A DNA stretch of 64,000 bases. It comes from Annona cherimola (taxonomy: Eukaryota; Streptophyta; Magnoliopsida; Magnoliales; Annonaceae). The stretch lies in the NCBI GenBank assembly GCA_030490835.1, contig CM059972.1:16159764-16223763 (forward strand). The letters are read 5' to 3'. The position numbers were made by a program, and so were the translations under genes. How positions within the stretch are numbered: position 1 is the stretch's first letter; each line of letters starts with the position of its first letter. The notes below the pieces were generated by a model, which saw nothing but the letters and a program-made list of their open reading frames with translations, did not search any database and was not told the origin of the DNA. This document shows, in pieces, positions 11,880-23,650 of the stretch.

Positions 11880-12109
11880 TTAGTAGGTATATTTATAATT
11901 AAGGTCAAATGAAATAATATATTTGAAATTAATCCTAATTTTAATCAAATAGTTTTAATTAAAAAAATAGATTTTGAGGGTTTTGAATGTCTAGGGGTGT
12001 TTTTTGTGAATTCAAACCGCTGCCTTTTTTAAGAGTATGTACATGGAAAAAGATGAAAAACTTAAACAGCACATTTCCAAATCGTGAAACTATTTTGTGT
12101 CAAGTGCAA

Positions 12110-12300
12110 GTTGGCTAAGAGATAAGGCCTATAGTTTAGTTGGTGCACGTATCTGGCTTTAGTGTCAGAGGTTTTAGGTTCGAGTCATCCTCTACGTAGG
12201 AGCCCCGTCTCCTGCCATTCCTCGTACAGGTATTATTCATCAACTGAGCAAAAAATATCATAAGACACATAATAATCCAATTATAAGTCTTAGTACTTTT
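12110..12300 (+). mobile_element. tRNA-derived SINE head, copy B
   Basis: TATAGTTTAGTTGGTGCACG is a pol III A-box-like motif and GGTTCGAGTCATCC is a B box about 50 bp later. The layout is that of a plant SINE head. It does not fold as a working tRNA as far as I can judge. Confidence 0.55.
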
Positions 12301-12353
12301 TTGAATAATGATCGTATTGGGGCTTCCTCGATTAAATTATCGTGACGTTGGTA

Positions 12354-13437
12354 CATTTTATTATTTCCGTCGGTATGCTGGTTATTAGAAATTGGGAACA
12401 GCGCACAAAAAAATGGAAAAAGTGGGCTTATACAATGTGAGAGAGAGAGAAATAATTTGAAATAAAGTAAAAAAAAAAAAAAAACTTTTGTACAAAGATG
12501 AAAAATATTTTATCAGAAAAAATAAAAATGGTGATTCAAATATAAATAAAGAATGATAACAGTAGGTAATAGGCTAATCTCTATTCGCTCGTTTTTAAAG
12601 TTGCTTTTGAGCACCACTCCTGAGTGGAGTTAGGTTTAAAAGGTGAAAGCAGGGATTAGGCTTTTGTTTATAGGTTAAAAAAGTTCAAATCAGTTGGTAG
12701 AGTCATTTATTATCACCAATCCACCGCTTAAACTTGTTAGATCGTAGGTAAGTAGTTGCGCAACTGTTCGTTGCCACCATTGAAAATCATATGTATTGTT
12801 TTGTAACGTGAGGGAAGTAGAAGAGTGAATATTTTGAGGTTTTTATCAAAATTTATGTTTAACCTAACCTTAAAATATCCATGAAGTATCAGAAATTTTA
12901 AATGTACTTAAATATTTTTAAAAAATATAAAAGTAACATGATAAGGACAAGATAAAAATAAATATGGGAATTGTGTTGGGGTTAGCTCATAGTTTTGGGG
13001 GATATTAGTTTCTAACTAGGGACAAATTAACCTAAGAAAATCACCAGATAGCCTGTTGGCTGTACGATCTAAGGATAGGAACTTTATTTCCACAGAGGAA
13101 TATTTCAATACTATAGCTACAGTTGGTGCCTTTAAAAATGAATTAAGGCCTCACTAAGCAAAATATTTTGATCATTTCAGACTAGTCTAAAAAATATTCT
13201 TTTTATTTTTTCAATTTTTTTTTGCAAAACGGTTAATCTAGTCATGTCTAATCTATAAATTAATTTTTATTAATTTTGAAATATGTATATATTTATTTTA
13301 GATTTTTAAACATAAGAGTATTTTAGTTTTGAATATGTGCAAAATCTATGTACCTCATGAGATTTTTCAACAACTTCTGCTGCCTATCATGATTTTTCAT
13401 TTATCTTTATTTTTCTGATAGGTATTTATATATCCAG
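12354..13437. other. AT-rich intergenic DNA
   Basis: No gene is seen. It holds a short GAGAGAGAGAG run and an A-run near 12,470-12,484, and otherwise unassigned sequence. Confidence 0.3.
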
Positions 13438-13930
13438 AATACTTCTATGAAATCGGGATAGAAGTGATTTCATGAAATCTTTTTCATTTTTGAAAGGTTG
13501 ATCCTTGATAGAAAATGTAGTCCATTCATTATATTTAATACAATTTGTTTAGTTAAAAGATCAAGTTTCGTCCTAATTCAATATGTGGGTAGGCTACATT
13601 TGTTCTAAAATAAGTGCATTCATATGTAAATTATGAAAAAAACATAGATTCATTCACACATATATTAGAATGTAATAATACTTTATAGGGTTATTCATTT
13701 ACATATTATTGATTTTTTAGATGATTTAGACGTTGAAAAAATTATTTTAAAGTTGATATTTTAATATTGAACCATTTTATTAGGTTGATTTAACGCATTT
13801 GTAGATGGGACCCATATACAGTGAAATTAAAAAATAAAAGGATTTTCAGGATACTATAAATGATGTTAAATACAATGAAAGTACTGAATTTTCTATAAAA
13901 ATAGAGGGAGTTTCATACAAGTGTACCCAT
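13438..13930. mobile_element. Foldback element (family F2), diverged
   Basis: It contains the F2 landmarks CATTCATTATATTTAATA, AATTATGAAAAAA and TTAGAATGTAATAATACTTT, also present in the copies at 23.2, 24.0 and 31.9 kb. The arms are partly decayed. Confidence 0.5.
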
Positions 13931-14355
13931 TTATATATTACATCATATTAGCTAATATCACAATAAAGCTCTATGAAATTCTTACAATTTTCTAAACACT
14001 TTCTTACAATATCTCATTCATTTTAAAATTTTCTTATAATATTTTTCCTACACCCCAATCTAGTAGACGCCCCCACAGAGGGGAGAAATACGCCACTAGC
14101 CAAATACTAGAATTTTGTTTCTTATAATATTTTTCCTACACCCCAATCTAGTAGACGCCCCCACAGAGGGGAGAAATACACCACTAGCCAAATACTAGAA
14201 TTTTGCTTCTTATAATATTTTTCCTACACCCCAATCTAGTAGACGCCCCCACAGAGGGGAGAAATACGCCACTAACCAAATACTAGAATTTTGCTTCTTA
14301 TAATATTTTTCGAAGAGCATCGCATTGCTGATGGCAAAAGTTGCTACCACTAAAA
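13922..14355 (-). mobile_element. SINE S1 remnant carrying an amplified internal unit
   Basis: The left part (ATATATTACATCATATTAGC, GAAATTCTTACAATTTTC) matches the 3' region of S1 copies read on the minus strand. The middle has been expanded into an 88-bp tandem repeat (separate entry). The ends are not defined by a target duplication. Confidence 0.45.
14031..14312. repeat. 88-bp tandem repeat, 3.2 copies
   Basis: Units begin TTCTTATAATATTTTTCC at 14,031, 14,119, 14,207 and (partial) 14,295. The copies differ by only a few bases (for example TACGCC/TACACC and TAGCC/TAACC), so the expansion is recent. The unit contains the GC-rich palindromic stretch CCCCCACAGAGGGG. Confidence 0.93.
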
Positions 14356-14360
14356 TATTC

Positions 14361-14600
14361 GTCTTTTTCTTTTTGGGTGGATTTTCATATATTATAATCA
14401 TCTCAACATTGTATTATTATTAGGTTTATGAGACATTCTTATAATTTTCAAATAATATTCTATAAAGAACTACTAAGTTCTAATTTTTTTTAACAATATT
14501 TTTAAAATTTTCCAACTGGTGGAGCTGCCCCAAAACTAGGAAAAACGACGCCACCGACTAAATCTACTTCACGCCATGTAAAAATACGGCTATTGCTAAT
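14361..14600 (-). mobile_element. SINE S1 remnant
   Basis: TTTCATATATTATAATCATC and GAGACATTCTTATAATTTTC match the S1 3' region read on the minus strand. GGTGGAGCTGCC further right matches the S1 mid region. No target duplication was found. Confidence 0.5.
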
Positions 14601-15167
14601 TAAACTGAGGATGCCCAGTGCGCTGGCGCTGGGGCAAATCCTTGTAACACTGAGGCAAAGCAGTGGCCTTATTCATCTTTATTTTTGAGACGAGAATTTA
14701 GTACTTGCAATTAATGCTGCGGCGTTGGTGCTCTTTTTTAGTTACCTGTACGTCGGGCAGCCTCTTTTCTAATGGCAGGATTGCAGGGACTTGATAGACA
14801 CGCCGGATGGCGCACACATGCTATTGGCACGTGTGTGGTTTCATGGACTACCGCCGCCATGTTAAATGTCTGAATTATTGGCTAGTGGGTGAAAAGCCTA
14901 AAACCCAACACTGGCCCGCGCATTTAATCGCTTCATCCTTACTGTGGACCTTGGAAAAAGCATTTATAACCACAGATCTTTGGAGGTTGGCTAAGGACAA
15001 TTATAGATGGCCGATTGTCTTTTTATAGGAAGGGGACCCACGTGGACTGTTCATATGAGATTTTCATGGATTGCCGTAGGAGGGGTGTAAATCAGCAATA
15101 GGACGTAGTCTTTTGATTTTGACTTTAACTTAATCCTATACTCATTTTTAGAATTGCGACCCAAACA
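14601..15167. other. Intergenic, moderately GC-rich patch
   Basis: No recognisable gene. Base composition rises around 14,600-15,060 (GTGCGCTGGCGCTGGGGC, CCGCCGCCATG). A 73-codon open frame starting at 14,807 has no familiar domain. Confidence 0.25.
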
Positions 15168-15177
15168 ATTATTTAAA

Positions 15178-15514
15178 CTGAGTCAATGCACTGGGCTGCA
15201 AAATTTCATTTTTTAAAATTTTTTGTAACTTTTTTCACACAATTGTTAAATTAGGTGTATTTAACATGTGTAAAATTTTTTACCATTTTCAGAGATTTTT
15301 AGATTTTTTTTGAAATTTTAAAAATTAGTAATATTTTTAGTAATTTAAAATTACTAAAAATGCTATTGGTTTTGAAAATTCAAAAAAAATAAAAATAAAA
15401 AAATAGTAGAAATTGATATGCATGTTAAATACACTTAGATTAATAGTTGTGTGAAAAAAATTTAAAATAAAAAATAAAAAATGGGTTTTGCACCTGGTGC
15501 ATTAAATTAGTCCC
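15178..15514. mobile_element. Foldback MITE, Mutator-like
   Basis: A 337-bp element whose subterminal text (AATGCACTGGGCTGCAAAA) pairs with the right end (TTTTGCACCTGGTGCATT). It is flanked by ATTATTTAAA at 15,168-15,177 and 15,515-15,524. A duplication of 9-10 bp points to a Mutator-like origin. The core GTGTATTTAACATGTGTA is shared with the elements at 21.5 and 22.3 kb. Confidence 0.75.
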
Positions 15515-15724
15515 ATTATTTAAAACTCCACGTTGGTTTGGGTTAACAAATTGGGTTTATTTTAATGACTAGATTTTGATAATTTTAAAATTATCTTTCT
15601 TAAAATTTATGAATATAAGATCTTTTTTTTAATGGAATGGTGTTATTGATAGTACAACTATATAAATGTATACACTGGCTAATGTACTTTTGGATAAATG
15701 AAATAAAATTATTATTTTTAATTT

Positions 15725-16062
15725 GAGAAATGATTCTATTAGTCTAGGTTACATGATGACTTACTTAGCTCACATTAGAAAATCTATTAATTTTTTTTTT
15801 ACTTTTTCTGCATAAACTTGTTAATATAGATGTATTTAATATATAAACTAAGTTTTACTACTTTTGAATATCTGTATATATTTTTTAAAGATTTTTAAAC
15901 ATGAATAATCTAAAAAAATATATACAAATATTCGAAAATAGTACAACTTAGTTTATACTGTTAAATATGGGAAAAGTAAAAAATAATTTTTAAATAGATT
16001 TTTTGAGATGGGCTAAATTAGCCATTACTTTGCTCGGGTTAATATGCTCCCCCTCATCATAA
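15725..16062. mobile_element. Foldback MITE (GAGAAATGATT type)
   Basis: The left end GAGAAATGATTCTATTAGTC matches the left end of the short element at 37,900. The right end carries GGGCTAAATTAGCC-like text before GGGTTAATATG. The inner arms (AACTAAGTTTTACTACTTTT versus AAATAGTACAACTTAG) are inverted. The target duplication is not clear. Confidence 0.5.
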
Positions 16063-16319
16063 CCGATGTGTGATATCACAGATTATTATTTTTTAAATCT
16101 TATCCATATAAAAGCATATAACACATTGTTTTTTAAATTTCAAACCCCTAAACTTTAAAGACTTCAATGCTGCGGCTGATGTTGTTGTTGTAAATATTTG
16201 CGTGAAGTTGCTAGAATCTTTAGAAATAGTAAATGTGGGACCACCACATGAGCCTTCTCTTGTGCAGGTCTTGAGAAGCGATTCTCGCACATAGAACTAG
16301 AGCCGAGGGAAACAAAAAA

Positions 16320-17000
16320 GTTGAAAAGGAGGAAGATTTTGGTGGGGTTGCAGAATCGTCTGAAGGAGATGGGGTTGATTGGGAAGAAGAACGTTGCTTG
16401 ATGAGAAAATTGTTGGAGGAACTGCGAACTTTAGAAATAAAGGAGGAATTGTGGAAGAAGATAAATCCTAAAGGAAGACCTTCAGTTTTGATCTTAATTG
16501 GCGCATCGAGAAGCTACAATAAGGAGTTATTTAAGGCAACGATGCAGAGAATCTGGAAAATAAGGGGAATGTTCAAGTAAATGTGCTCATAACTTCATAC
16601 TCTGTGTGTTGCTATAATAAATCTAGTTAATTTCTTTTCTTCCGTGATATTTCTATCTTGTTGAAAGGTTTTTGTACGAAAATTTAGTATACTCGAATGT
16701 TCAATCGTTTTTTTAATCTTTCGACATATTGGAAAAGTAGATTTGAAACTTGAATTGGAAAAAATTGAAGAGACATCCTCTTGTTGTGTCTCTGATACGA
16801 CAGGTTTTCTTCGTGTACGAGGATGGGTGGAGGTAGTCGGGAGGGAGAGTGGAGTGTTGGCTTCATTAGTCTTGTCGATAAGCAGTCAGGATGATGGAGG
16901 ACGTAGACTTTCTGTTGGCAGATGAAATGGAGACTCTTATCATGAAGGATGATATGCTTGTTACATTGGATTCAAAAGGTAGTCCTGGTATATCATATTT
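16320..17000 (+). pseudogene. Possible LINE ORF1 (DUF4283-like) remnant
   Basis: Open pieces on the plus strand include LIGASRSYNKELFKATMQRIW and later EDVDFLLADEMETLI, which resemble the conserved N-terminal pattern of plant LINE ORF1/DUF4283 proteins. Frames are short and broken, and no zinc knuckle is visible. The call is tentative. Confidence 0.3.
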
Positions 17001-17121
17001 AGTATGCTTAAGCAAAATCTAAAATAAAGAGGTTTCTATAGTTACCATATGATGTTTATGGAGAATTAAGATCCATTCTCATTCATTGAAGTAGATGAAA
17101 AATCTTTATATGGTTAATTTT

Positions 17122-17681
17122 AGGGAATCAAGATGGGTCGATTTATGACCTGTCTCGACTCAACCCTGTTTTATACCGGAGCGAGGCAAGGCGAGGTGGG
17201 AATTTAAGATTTTTCAAAAATTGCTGGACAGGGCAGATCGACTAGACCCCAGACTTTCTTATACTATTTTGAACCCCCTGACCCACCCAACTAGGTAATT
17301 TTCAAGTTGTCGATAAAATTTTAAATGAAGTATGTTTCATTAACTTGTTCTAATAAAATGTTTTATTTAAATAATGTTGTTTTACTTTGACTAATTATTA
17401 ATAGGTCAAAGCATATAATATTTAAATTTAGCATCTATACATTTTTATATTTAATAGTTTTGTAAATTCTTAAAACCATCTTACTTGTTACGCATTTTTA
17501 CTCGACTTGCTGTCCTAATAGTGACCCGAAATTTGTTCTGAGACTTATTGAAAAAAGTGATGGTCGAATCGATCTTGTTTTGACCCGATATAAAAATAAT
17601 GGTCAAATATGATTTTTAAAATATAAGATTAGGGTTGGACGCACCTTGATCCATCCTTACCTGCTCTGATTTCCATCCCTA
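17122..17681. mobile_element. Foldback element, Mutator-like
   Basis: A 560-bp element with left end AGGGAATCAAGATGGG and right end TGATTTCCATCCCTA, inverted to each other. It is flanked by GTTAATTTT (17,113-17,121) and GTTAATTTC (17,682-17,690), an 8 of 9 match. The interior is rich in GACCCG-type words, like the elements at 45.2 and 55.6 kb. Confidence 0.7.
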
Positions 17682-17690
17682 GTTAATTTC

Positions 17691-18143
17691 GAACAAGGTG
17701 AGAATAGAAAGACAATGTTGCATGGAATACCTTGCTAATTTGATGATATACAATCTTGATGACTAAACTGGACTCGTTGATAAGTTTGAAAGTAATCTAT
17801 TTGACAACCGCATTGTATTGGATCCGAATTAGTAATTTGCCATTTTTATTTGATAAAACAAACTTAGGAGATATGATTGGGTACAATTTCAACAAGGTGT
17901 TTAATTTGGAACTCAATGAACATTTAGTTAGATTTAAAAGTGAAAGTAGACACCAACCGAGCATTGTTCGGTTGGTACCAGACATGACTAGTTGCCCAAA
18001 CCCATAAGAGATTAATATCTTCTGAGTGTGAGTTGCATCTTCTAGGTGGGAGGGGTCTCTTGTGTGAGGAGCTTTGGTCTTCTCTTTAATATTATAAGTT
18101 GATTATAGAAAATTTGTATGGTATTATGAGCTTAATTTGTAAT
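17691..18143. other. Intergenic, no gene recognised
   Basis: An 83-codon open frame from 17,756 overlaps an antisense frame of similar length. Neither shows a known domain. Confidence 0.25.
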
Positions 18144-20084
18144 ATGAGATGGAAAAAAATATGACATTATAAGTAAGATTCTAGTTAGAACAATAGAAAA
18201 AGTGGAAGTAGACGTGAAGAAAACCCTTCAAACCAAGAAGGGAAAACCCATGGAAGAGATAACGATCCATTATAATAAACAAGTTATAGGAATATATATA
18301 AGAAGAGGAGTGATCCTGTTAGTCCGGATTAAGTAAATGTCTCACTTAGTCCACTTTAAAAAAACTATTTACAACAACTTTTTTTTTTTACTTTTTTCTT
18401 CGTGCACTTGTTTATATTAGTGTATTTAATATATAAATCAAGTTTTACCATTTTTTAATATGTTTATCTATTTTTTTTTGAGATTTTTAAACATCTATAT
18501 GTATTTAAAATACCCTTATTTTTAAAAATCTAAAAAAATATATACACATATCCAAAAATGATAAAACTTGATTTATATATTAAATACACTTAGATAAATA
18601 AGTATGTGAAGAAAAAAATAAAAAAAGTTGTTTTAAATAGGATTTTTGAGGTGGGCTAAGTGAGATATTTACTTAGCCCGGGCTAATAGGATCATTCATC
18701 ATATAAGAATACTTCGCATATCTTAAACAAGAACACTCTGATAACCCCTCTCTCATACCTCAATGGGACATCTCTCAGGGCTTCATTCAATCTCTAACGG
18801 ATATGCCTATAAATAAAGCTCTTATAAGCTCTTACACAATCCCAAACTCACATAATTAAAAATATGCAAAATATAAGACATGTCTAACAAATCTCCACAT
18901 TGGATTGAATTCTGTGTACATGAGTTCTAACCTGCATTAAGGCATTGACCTTGCACTCGATCATGCATTAGCTACCAATAACATGAATTGCATTTGTTTT
19001 CTAATATCATTGCATTCACGGGACTCCTAGGCTCTCCACGACCCAGTACCAATGCATTCTCAAGATCTCAAAGCCACTGTCCAATGCTGAACTCGAAAAA
19101 ATCTAGTTTATCTTTACTTGCTCTCCATGCATCCTCAGTATTAGCACAACCATAGACTATCAAAATCAATGTAGAACATTCATAGCTCCGTGAAATCCAC
19201 CACTCTACCTTGATCTAAAATATCTCTATGCAACATCAACTATGATAATTTGCACACCCATTAGATCTGCATAATTTGAAGCAAAATCTACCAAAATTGA
19301 CCTCACCATCACGTTCCAAGCATCCAAAAACATAAAAAATCTATACTTAGATCACTAAAATCTGAGTCCAGAATCACCTAATCTGAGCCGTATGTGTATA
19401 GCTTCCATGCTCCACCATGCACCACAAGTGCCATTATTATCTCCAAACTACATCGTTTTCAAAAAAATTGCCACTGACTAGAAATCGCAGCGGAACAATC
19501 AGATCTCCGCACGCTTGCTCTCAGATGCTATTGTTTCCTGCTTCCAAAATCACCCCAAATCCATAACCATGTTTCGCCCAAATCCACCAAATCCAGGCCA
19601 CCCAACACCTCAAAATCTTGTGCCTTCTTATCTCCATTGTAATCTTGTCTTCAAGAAAAAAACCATTGATCCAATACAATAATTTTCTCTCTGAATCACA
19701 CAGAAAATCATAGCTCTAATACCTTTGTTAGGAAACGTGATTATACAGATTATAATGAAAGGGCATACAATAAATAGGATCAAAATAGTAGTAAGATCAC
19801 ACACAAGAGACACAAAGATTTACATGGAGAAAGATAGCGATCTACTATAATAAACAAGTTATATGGATACATATAAGAATACCTCAAATGTATTCTCTAG
19901 ATGCCTTACGCATCCTAAAGAAGAACACTCTAATAACCACTCTCTCACAAGTCACACCCCGACGAGATACCTTTCAAGGCTTTGCTAAATCCCTAACTAA
20001 TGTCTATAAATAGAATTATATGGGCTCTTATTCAATCCCAAACTCACATAACTAAAATATATATAATACAAGACACACCTAATA
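18144..20084 (-). mobile_element. Internally deleted Ty1/copia-type LTR element
   Basis: Two related LTRs (18,144-18,889 with an insertion; 19,726-20,084) surround only 836 bp of non-coding interior. On the minus strand the 5' LTR is followed by GGTATTAGAGCTATGATT, a near match to the initiator-Met primer site TGGTATCAGAGC. A purine-rich CAATGTGGAGATT precedes the 3' LTR, as in copia elements. LTRs run TGTTAG...CTAACA with some decay. No gag, integrase or reverse transcriptase frame is present, so it is non-autonomous. A GTAAT pentamer on both outer sides may be the target duplication, but the left LTR edge is uncertain by a base or two. Confidence 0.8.
18306..18701. mobile_element. Foldback MITE inside the copia LTR
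   Basis: A 396-bp element with long inverted arms (TAAGTAAATGTCTCACTTAG left, CTAAGTGAGATATTTACTTA right). It is flanked by TATAAGAAG and TATAAGAAT (9 bp). The other LTR has the same site unoccupied (ACATATAAGAATACCTC near 19,875), which confirms the borders. It was inserted after the copia element. Confidence 0.85.
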
Positions 20085-21512
20085 GTAATTCATACTTATG
20101 GTGAGTGTTCTAGGTAACTGGTTAGTATGGGCAAAATCAATATTTTTTAGTGCTAACACACAGTCTCCAACGAGCAAGAGATACAAGCCTACTTAGGACT
20201 CCTAGCCTGGATAGAGAGGTCAAAATTTGCTATACTTAGAACTACAGGTGTGGGAAAGATTACAAAGATGACAACTAAACATTTGTTATGGAGTGGGAAA
20301 GAGGTATTAATTAAGGCAGCTACACAAGTTATTCCTAATTTTGCTATGAGTTTGCTCTCCATGCCCAAGAGGTTTTGTGAGAAGTTGAATTCAATAATGA
20401 GCAGATTTTAACGAGGAGAGAATAATGGAACAATGAAAATTAGTTAGATGTCTTGAAGTAAAATGTGCATATCGAACAGAAGTGGGAGCATAGGCTTCAA
20501 ATACTTTGTATTGTTCAACCAGGCTTTGTTAGCTAAGCAGGCTTGGTGACTCATAGCAAGGATGGATTCTTTATACCACACAGTGTTGAAGGTGAGATAT
20601 TTTCTTAATAATGGTAATGTATGGGGGTGTAAGTCAAAACAATCAGATTTTTACGTAAGGAAAAGTATAGTGAGGGCAATGGATGTACTCCAACGAGGAT
20701 ACGAGTGGAGGGCTGGCAATGGAGAAGGAATCAGATTTTTTAATGAAAATTGGATGGGGCATGTGATTCAGAAGGCTGGGCCATTACGTGAATATATTCC
20801 AGATGAGGTGAGGGCGAGCTTCTTCATCAATAAGGAGATAAAACAGTGGGAGGATGATGTTGTACTGGATGCTACAGGAGAAGAGGAATGGAGGTTAATT
20901 TGGATGGTGCCTATACATCGAACAAACGAAGAGGATATTGTGTTTTGGCGAATGGAATCGGATGGAAATTTCACTAATAAATATACGTATAGAATGCTCA
21001 AGCAAGGAGACGATTGAATCAACTCTTTGCCTGCTGCAGATGCAGATGATCAATAGGAAACCGACCAGGCAATCTATAAGGTGATTTGGAAAAACTAAAC
21101 TCCTAATGTAGATCCTTATATTCGAGCGGAGGCTAATCCTCAATTCTCTCCCAACCAGATCAAACATTGCACGCGAGGACACTGGAATTAGTCCATAACG
21201 TGATCTGTGTAAGCAAGGAATGGAAGATTGGTATCATATCTTTTTGGCTTGTCCTCACATAGGTGGAGCTTTGAGTCAATTCAAGCAGATCAATTGCAAC
21301 AGATTTTCAGTTCCCAGTATTCATGATATCTTTCATAAGTTATCTAATAGCAGAGATCCTAGGAGGTTTGGATTGTTTATGCTTACTCTGTTGGTGAACA
21401 TGGTACACAAGGAATACGAGTGGTCCATTGATCATTCGGATGGAAAATTGTTAAATAAGTTTGGAATACATATGCGTGAGGCAGTGGTGCATTGGAGAAA
21501 GCCCATACAAGG

Positions 21513-21905
21513 GGATCCCGATCGCATGTGCCCGGGAGCATGCTGCGTTGCATGCTCTTGGGCGCATACACTCATTTTTTTTATTTTATTTTCAAATTTT
21601 TTTTATAAAACTGTTAACATAAGTGTATATAACATGTGTATAAATTTTTACCATTCTTGGAGTATTTTAAATATTTATTTTTGATTTTTGAAAATCAATG
21701 GTAAATTACCTAAAATGCCATTGATTTTCAAAAATAAAAAATAAATATCTAAAATACTCCAAAAATAGTAAAAATTTATGCACATATTAAATACATATAG
21801 ATTAACAATATTGTAAAAAAAAATTTGAGAAAAAATAAAAAAATAGGTATAAGCGCCCAGGAGCATGTAGCGCTGCATGCTTCCGGGCGCATGCGATCGG
21901 GATCC
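21513..21905. mobile_element. Foldback MITE inserted in LINE RNase H region
   Basis: A 393-bp element with a perfect 16-bp terminal inverted repeat, GGATCCCGATCGCATG. It is flanked by CATACAAGG (21,504-21,512) and CATACAGGG (21,906-21,914), 8 of 9 identical. Removing it restores the LINE reading KPIQGRVKING. A 9-bp duplication is typical of Mutator-like elements. Confidence 0.9.
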
Positions 21906-22343
21906 CATACAGGGACGGGTAAAAATAAATGGTGATGGGAGAAGAAAGCTCGACAAGGATATGATAGGCAAATAGCGATTTTAAGGGATGCTTATGGGAA
22001 CTTCATTATAGCTAGATGTTGGGCAATACAAGGAACTATGGACTCTTTGTTGATGGAAACCAAAGCAATGTAGATAGGAATTAGATGACTAATGGAATTA
22101 AAAGTACAAAAGTTGAGATGGGAATTAGATGACTAATGGAATTAAAAATGAGAGAAGTTGAAATGAAAAGTGACTCTATAGTCCTTATCAATTTCTTAAC
22201 TAATGATAGCCCCATACGAGCCACTGTGGAGGTACTAATTAAGGAGATAGAGCTCTTGGCTAAAGAAGAGGTGGAGTGCACATGCCCATTTCTTAGCCAA
22301 TTTTGCATTTGAGATGTATGTAATAATTATGTGTGGTGGGATC

Positions 22344-22678
22344 AGATCGCGATCTTGTGCACCCAGGTGCATTAACCCATTTTTTTATTTTTAAATTTTT
22401 TTTTATATAAGTGTTAATCTAAGTGTACTTAACATGTGTATCAATTTGTACAATTTTTGGAGTATTTTAGATATTTATTTTTTATTTTTGAAAATTAGTA
22501 CCTAAAATGCCATTGATTTTCAAAAATAAAAAATAAATATTTAAAATACTCCAAAAAGGGTAAAAATTGATACATATGTTAAGTACACTTAAATTAACAC
22601 TTGTATAAAAAAAATAAAAAAAATAAAAAAATCAGTTAAAATAGGTTCAACACACTCAGGTGCACAGGATCGCAATCC
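22344..22678. mobile_element. Second foldback MITE in the same LINE
   Basis: A 335-bp relative of the 21,513 element with subterminal GCGATCTTGTGCACC paired to GGTGCACAGGATCGC. Flanks GGTGGGATC (22,335-22,343) and GAAGGGATC (22,679-22,687) agree at 7 of 9 bases. The interiors of the two elements are closely similar. Confidence 0.8.
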
Positions 22679-22835
22679 GAAGGGATCACCTGCCAAGATG
22701 CTTCGAAATTGCTATGTAAAGACAAGGATTTATACATTAATGATTAGGGGTGGTATATTTCCTCCATACCCTCTGCTCCACAATGGAATATTGGGTATGG
22801 TCGAATTTAAGCACCCATTCTAGTATATAAAAAAA

Positions 22836-23188
22836 GACTGTTCAGTCGTTTTGGTGTAACTTTTGGTCTAGATTTTGCTGTGATAACAAACCCAACTTTT
22901 TAAGTTCCAGCGCGAGTTTATAGGGCAAAGGCTTGACACTGCCTTCTAAACATGGACCTTCCTCTAGTTTTTGTGTAAACAACACATGCGATTACCAGTT
23001 GTTGAATTGTTTGGGGGTGGTTGATGTGACTTGTCGCCAACTTCTGGCCATTTCCACTTGTCCCATAAGCTCATCAAGCTTAGGACAGCTTTGACTGACT
23101 TAAAGAGTAATCCCACAATGTCGTCATTTACTTGCTCTCTCCCTTGACCCGTTGATGCCATGCTACTCATCCTGGGTTCATAAACTAG
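22836..23188. other. Intergenic, short unassigned open frame
   Basis: A 68-codon minus-strand frame at 22,964-23,170 (MASTGQGREQVNDDIVGLL) has a plausible protein look but no domain I recognise and no supporting context. Confidence 0.25.
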
Positions 23189-23650
23189 GTTATATAGAAG
23201 CGAATCTATGTAATCTCTTCAAAATTTAAAATTTTAATGAAAAATTTAATTCATTTATTATATTTAATATCATTTTTTTATCTAGAGAATCAAGTTTCAT
23301 CCTCATTAAGTATGATTATGGGCTACATTTGTTAGAAAATGTATATTTTCATGTGTAAATTATGAAAAATGCCAAAATATTAATTTTAAAGTAGTATTTT
23401 CAATATCTAAACCGTCTAAAATATCGTTTTTATCTGAATAAATAGTTATATAAAGTATTCTTACATTCTAATACTAGTGTAAATAGATCTAAGCATTTTT
23501 CATAATTTACACACACACACATATATATATATATATTTGAACAAATATGGCCTATAAACATACTGATTGACATAAAACTTGAAAATAAATTATGTTAAAT
23601 ATAATGAATGGATTGAATTTTCAATTAAGGATCAAAATCTTAGATTTGTT
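23189..23650. mobile_element. Foldback element (family F2), copy 1
   Basis: GGTTATATAGAAGCGAATC at the left corresponds to the left arm of the copy at 23,974. The interior has mirrored blocks around the AC/AT microsatellite at about 23,508-23,536. The right arm is decayed. Confidence 0.6.

Larger units (their letters stand above)
11272..12353 (+). repeat. Segmental duplication, copy B (filled site)
   Basis: Second copy of the segment at 10,363-11,153. It is longer because a 291-bp T1 element was inserted after the duplication. Outside the insertion the two copies stay alignable over their whole length, with scattered substitutions and small indels. Confidence 0.8.
20085..22835 (+). pseudogene. 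LINE retrotransposon remnant (RT C-terminus, zinc-binding region, RNase H)
   Basis: Translating across several frameshifts and stops gives plant LINE landmarks in order: LLWSGKEVLIKAATQVIPNF, GFKYFVLFNQALLAKQAW, VLKVRYF, the GYEWRAGNGEGIRFFNENWM region, then MEDWYHIFLACPH of the zf-RVT region, and finally WRKPIQG...RVKINGDG and AHAHFLANFAFEMY of an RNase H-like domain. These parts act in target-primed reverse transcription in living elements. The endonuclease and polymerase core are missing, and the copy begins abruptly at the copia LTR. Two foldback MITEs split the RNase H part, and a 44-bp tandem duplication lies at 22,077-22,164. The copy is inactive. Confidence 0.85.
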
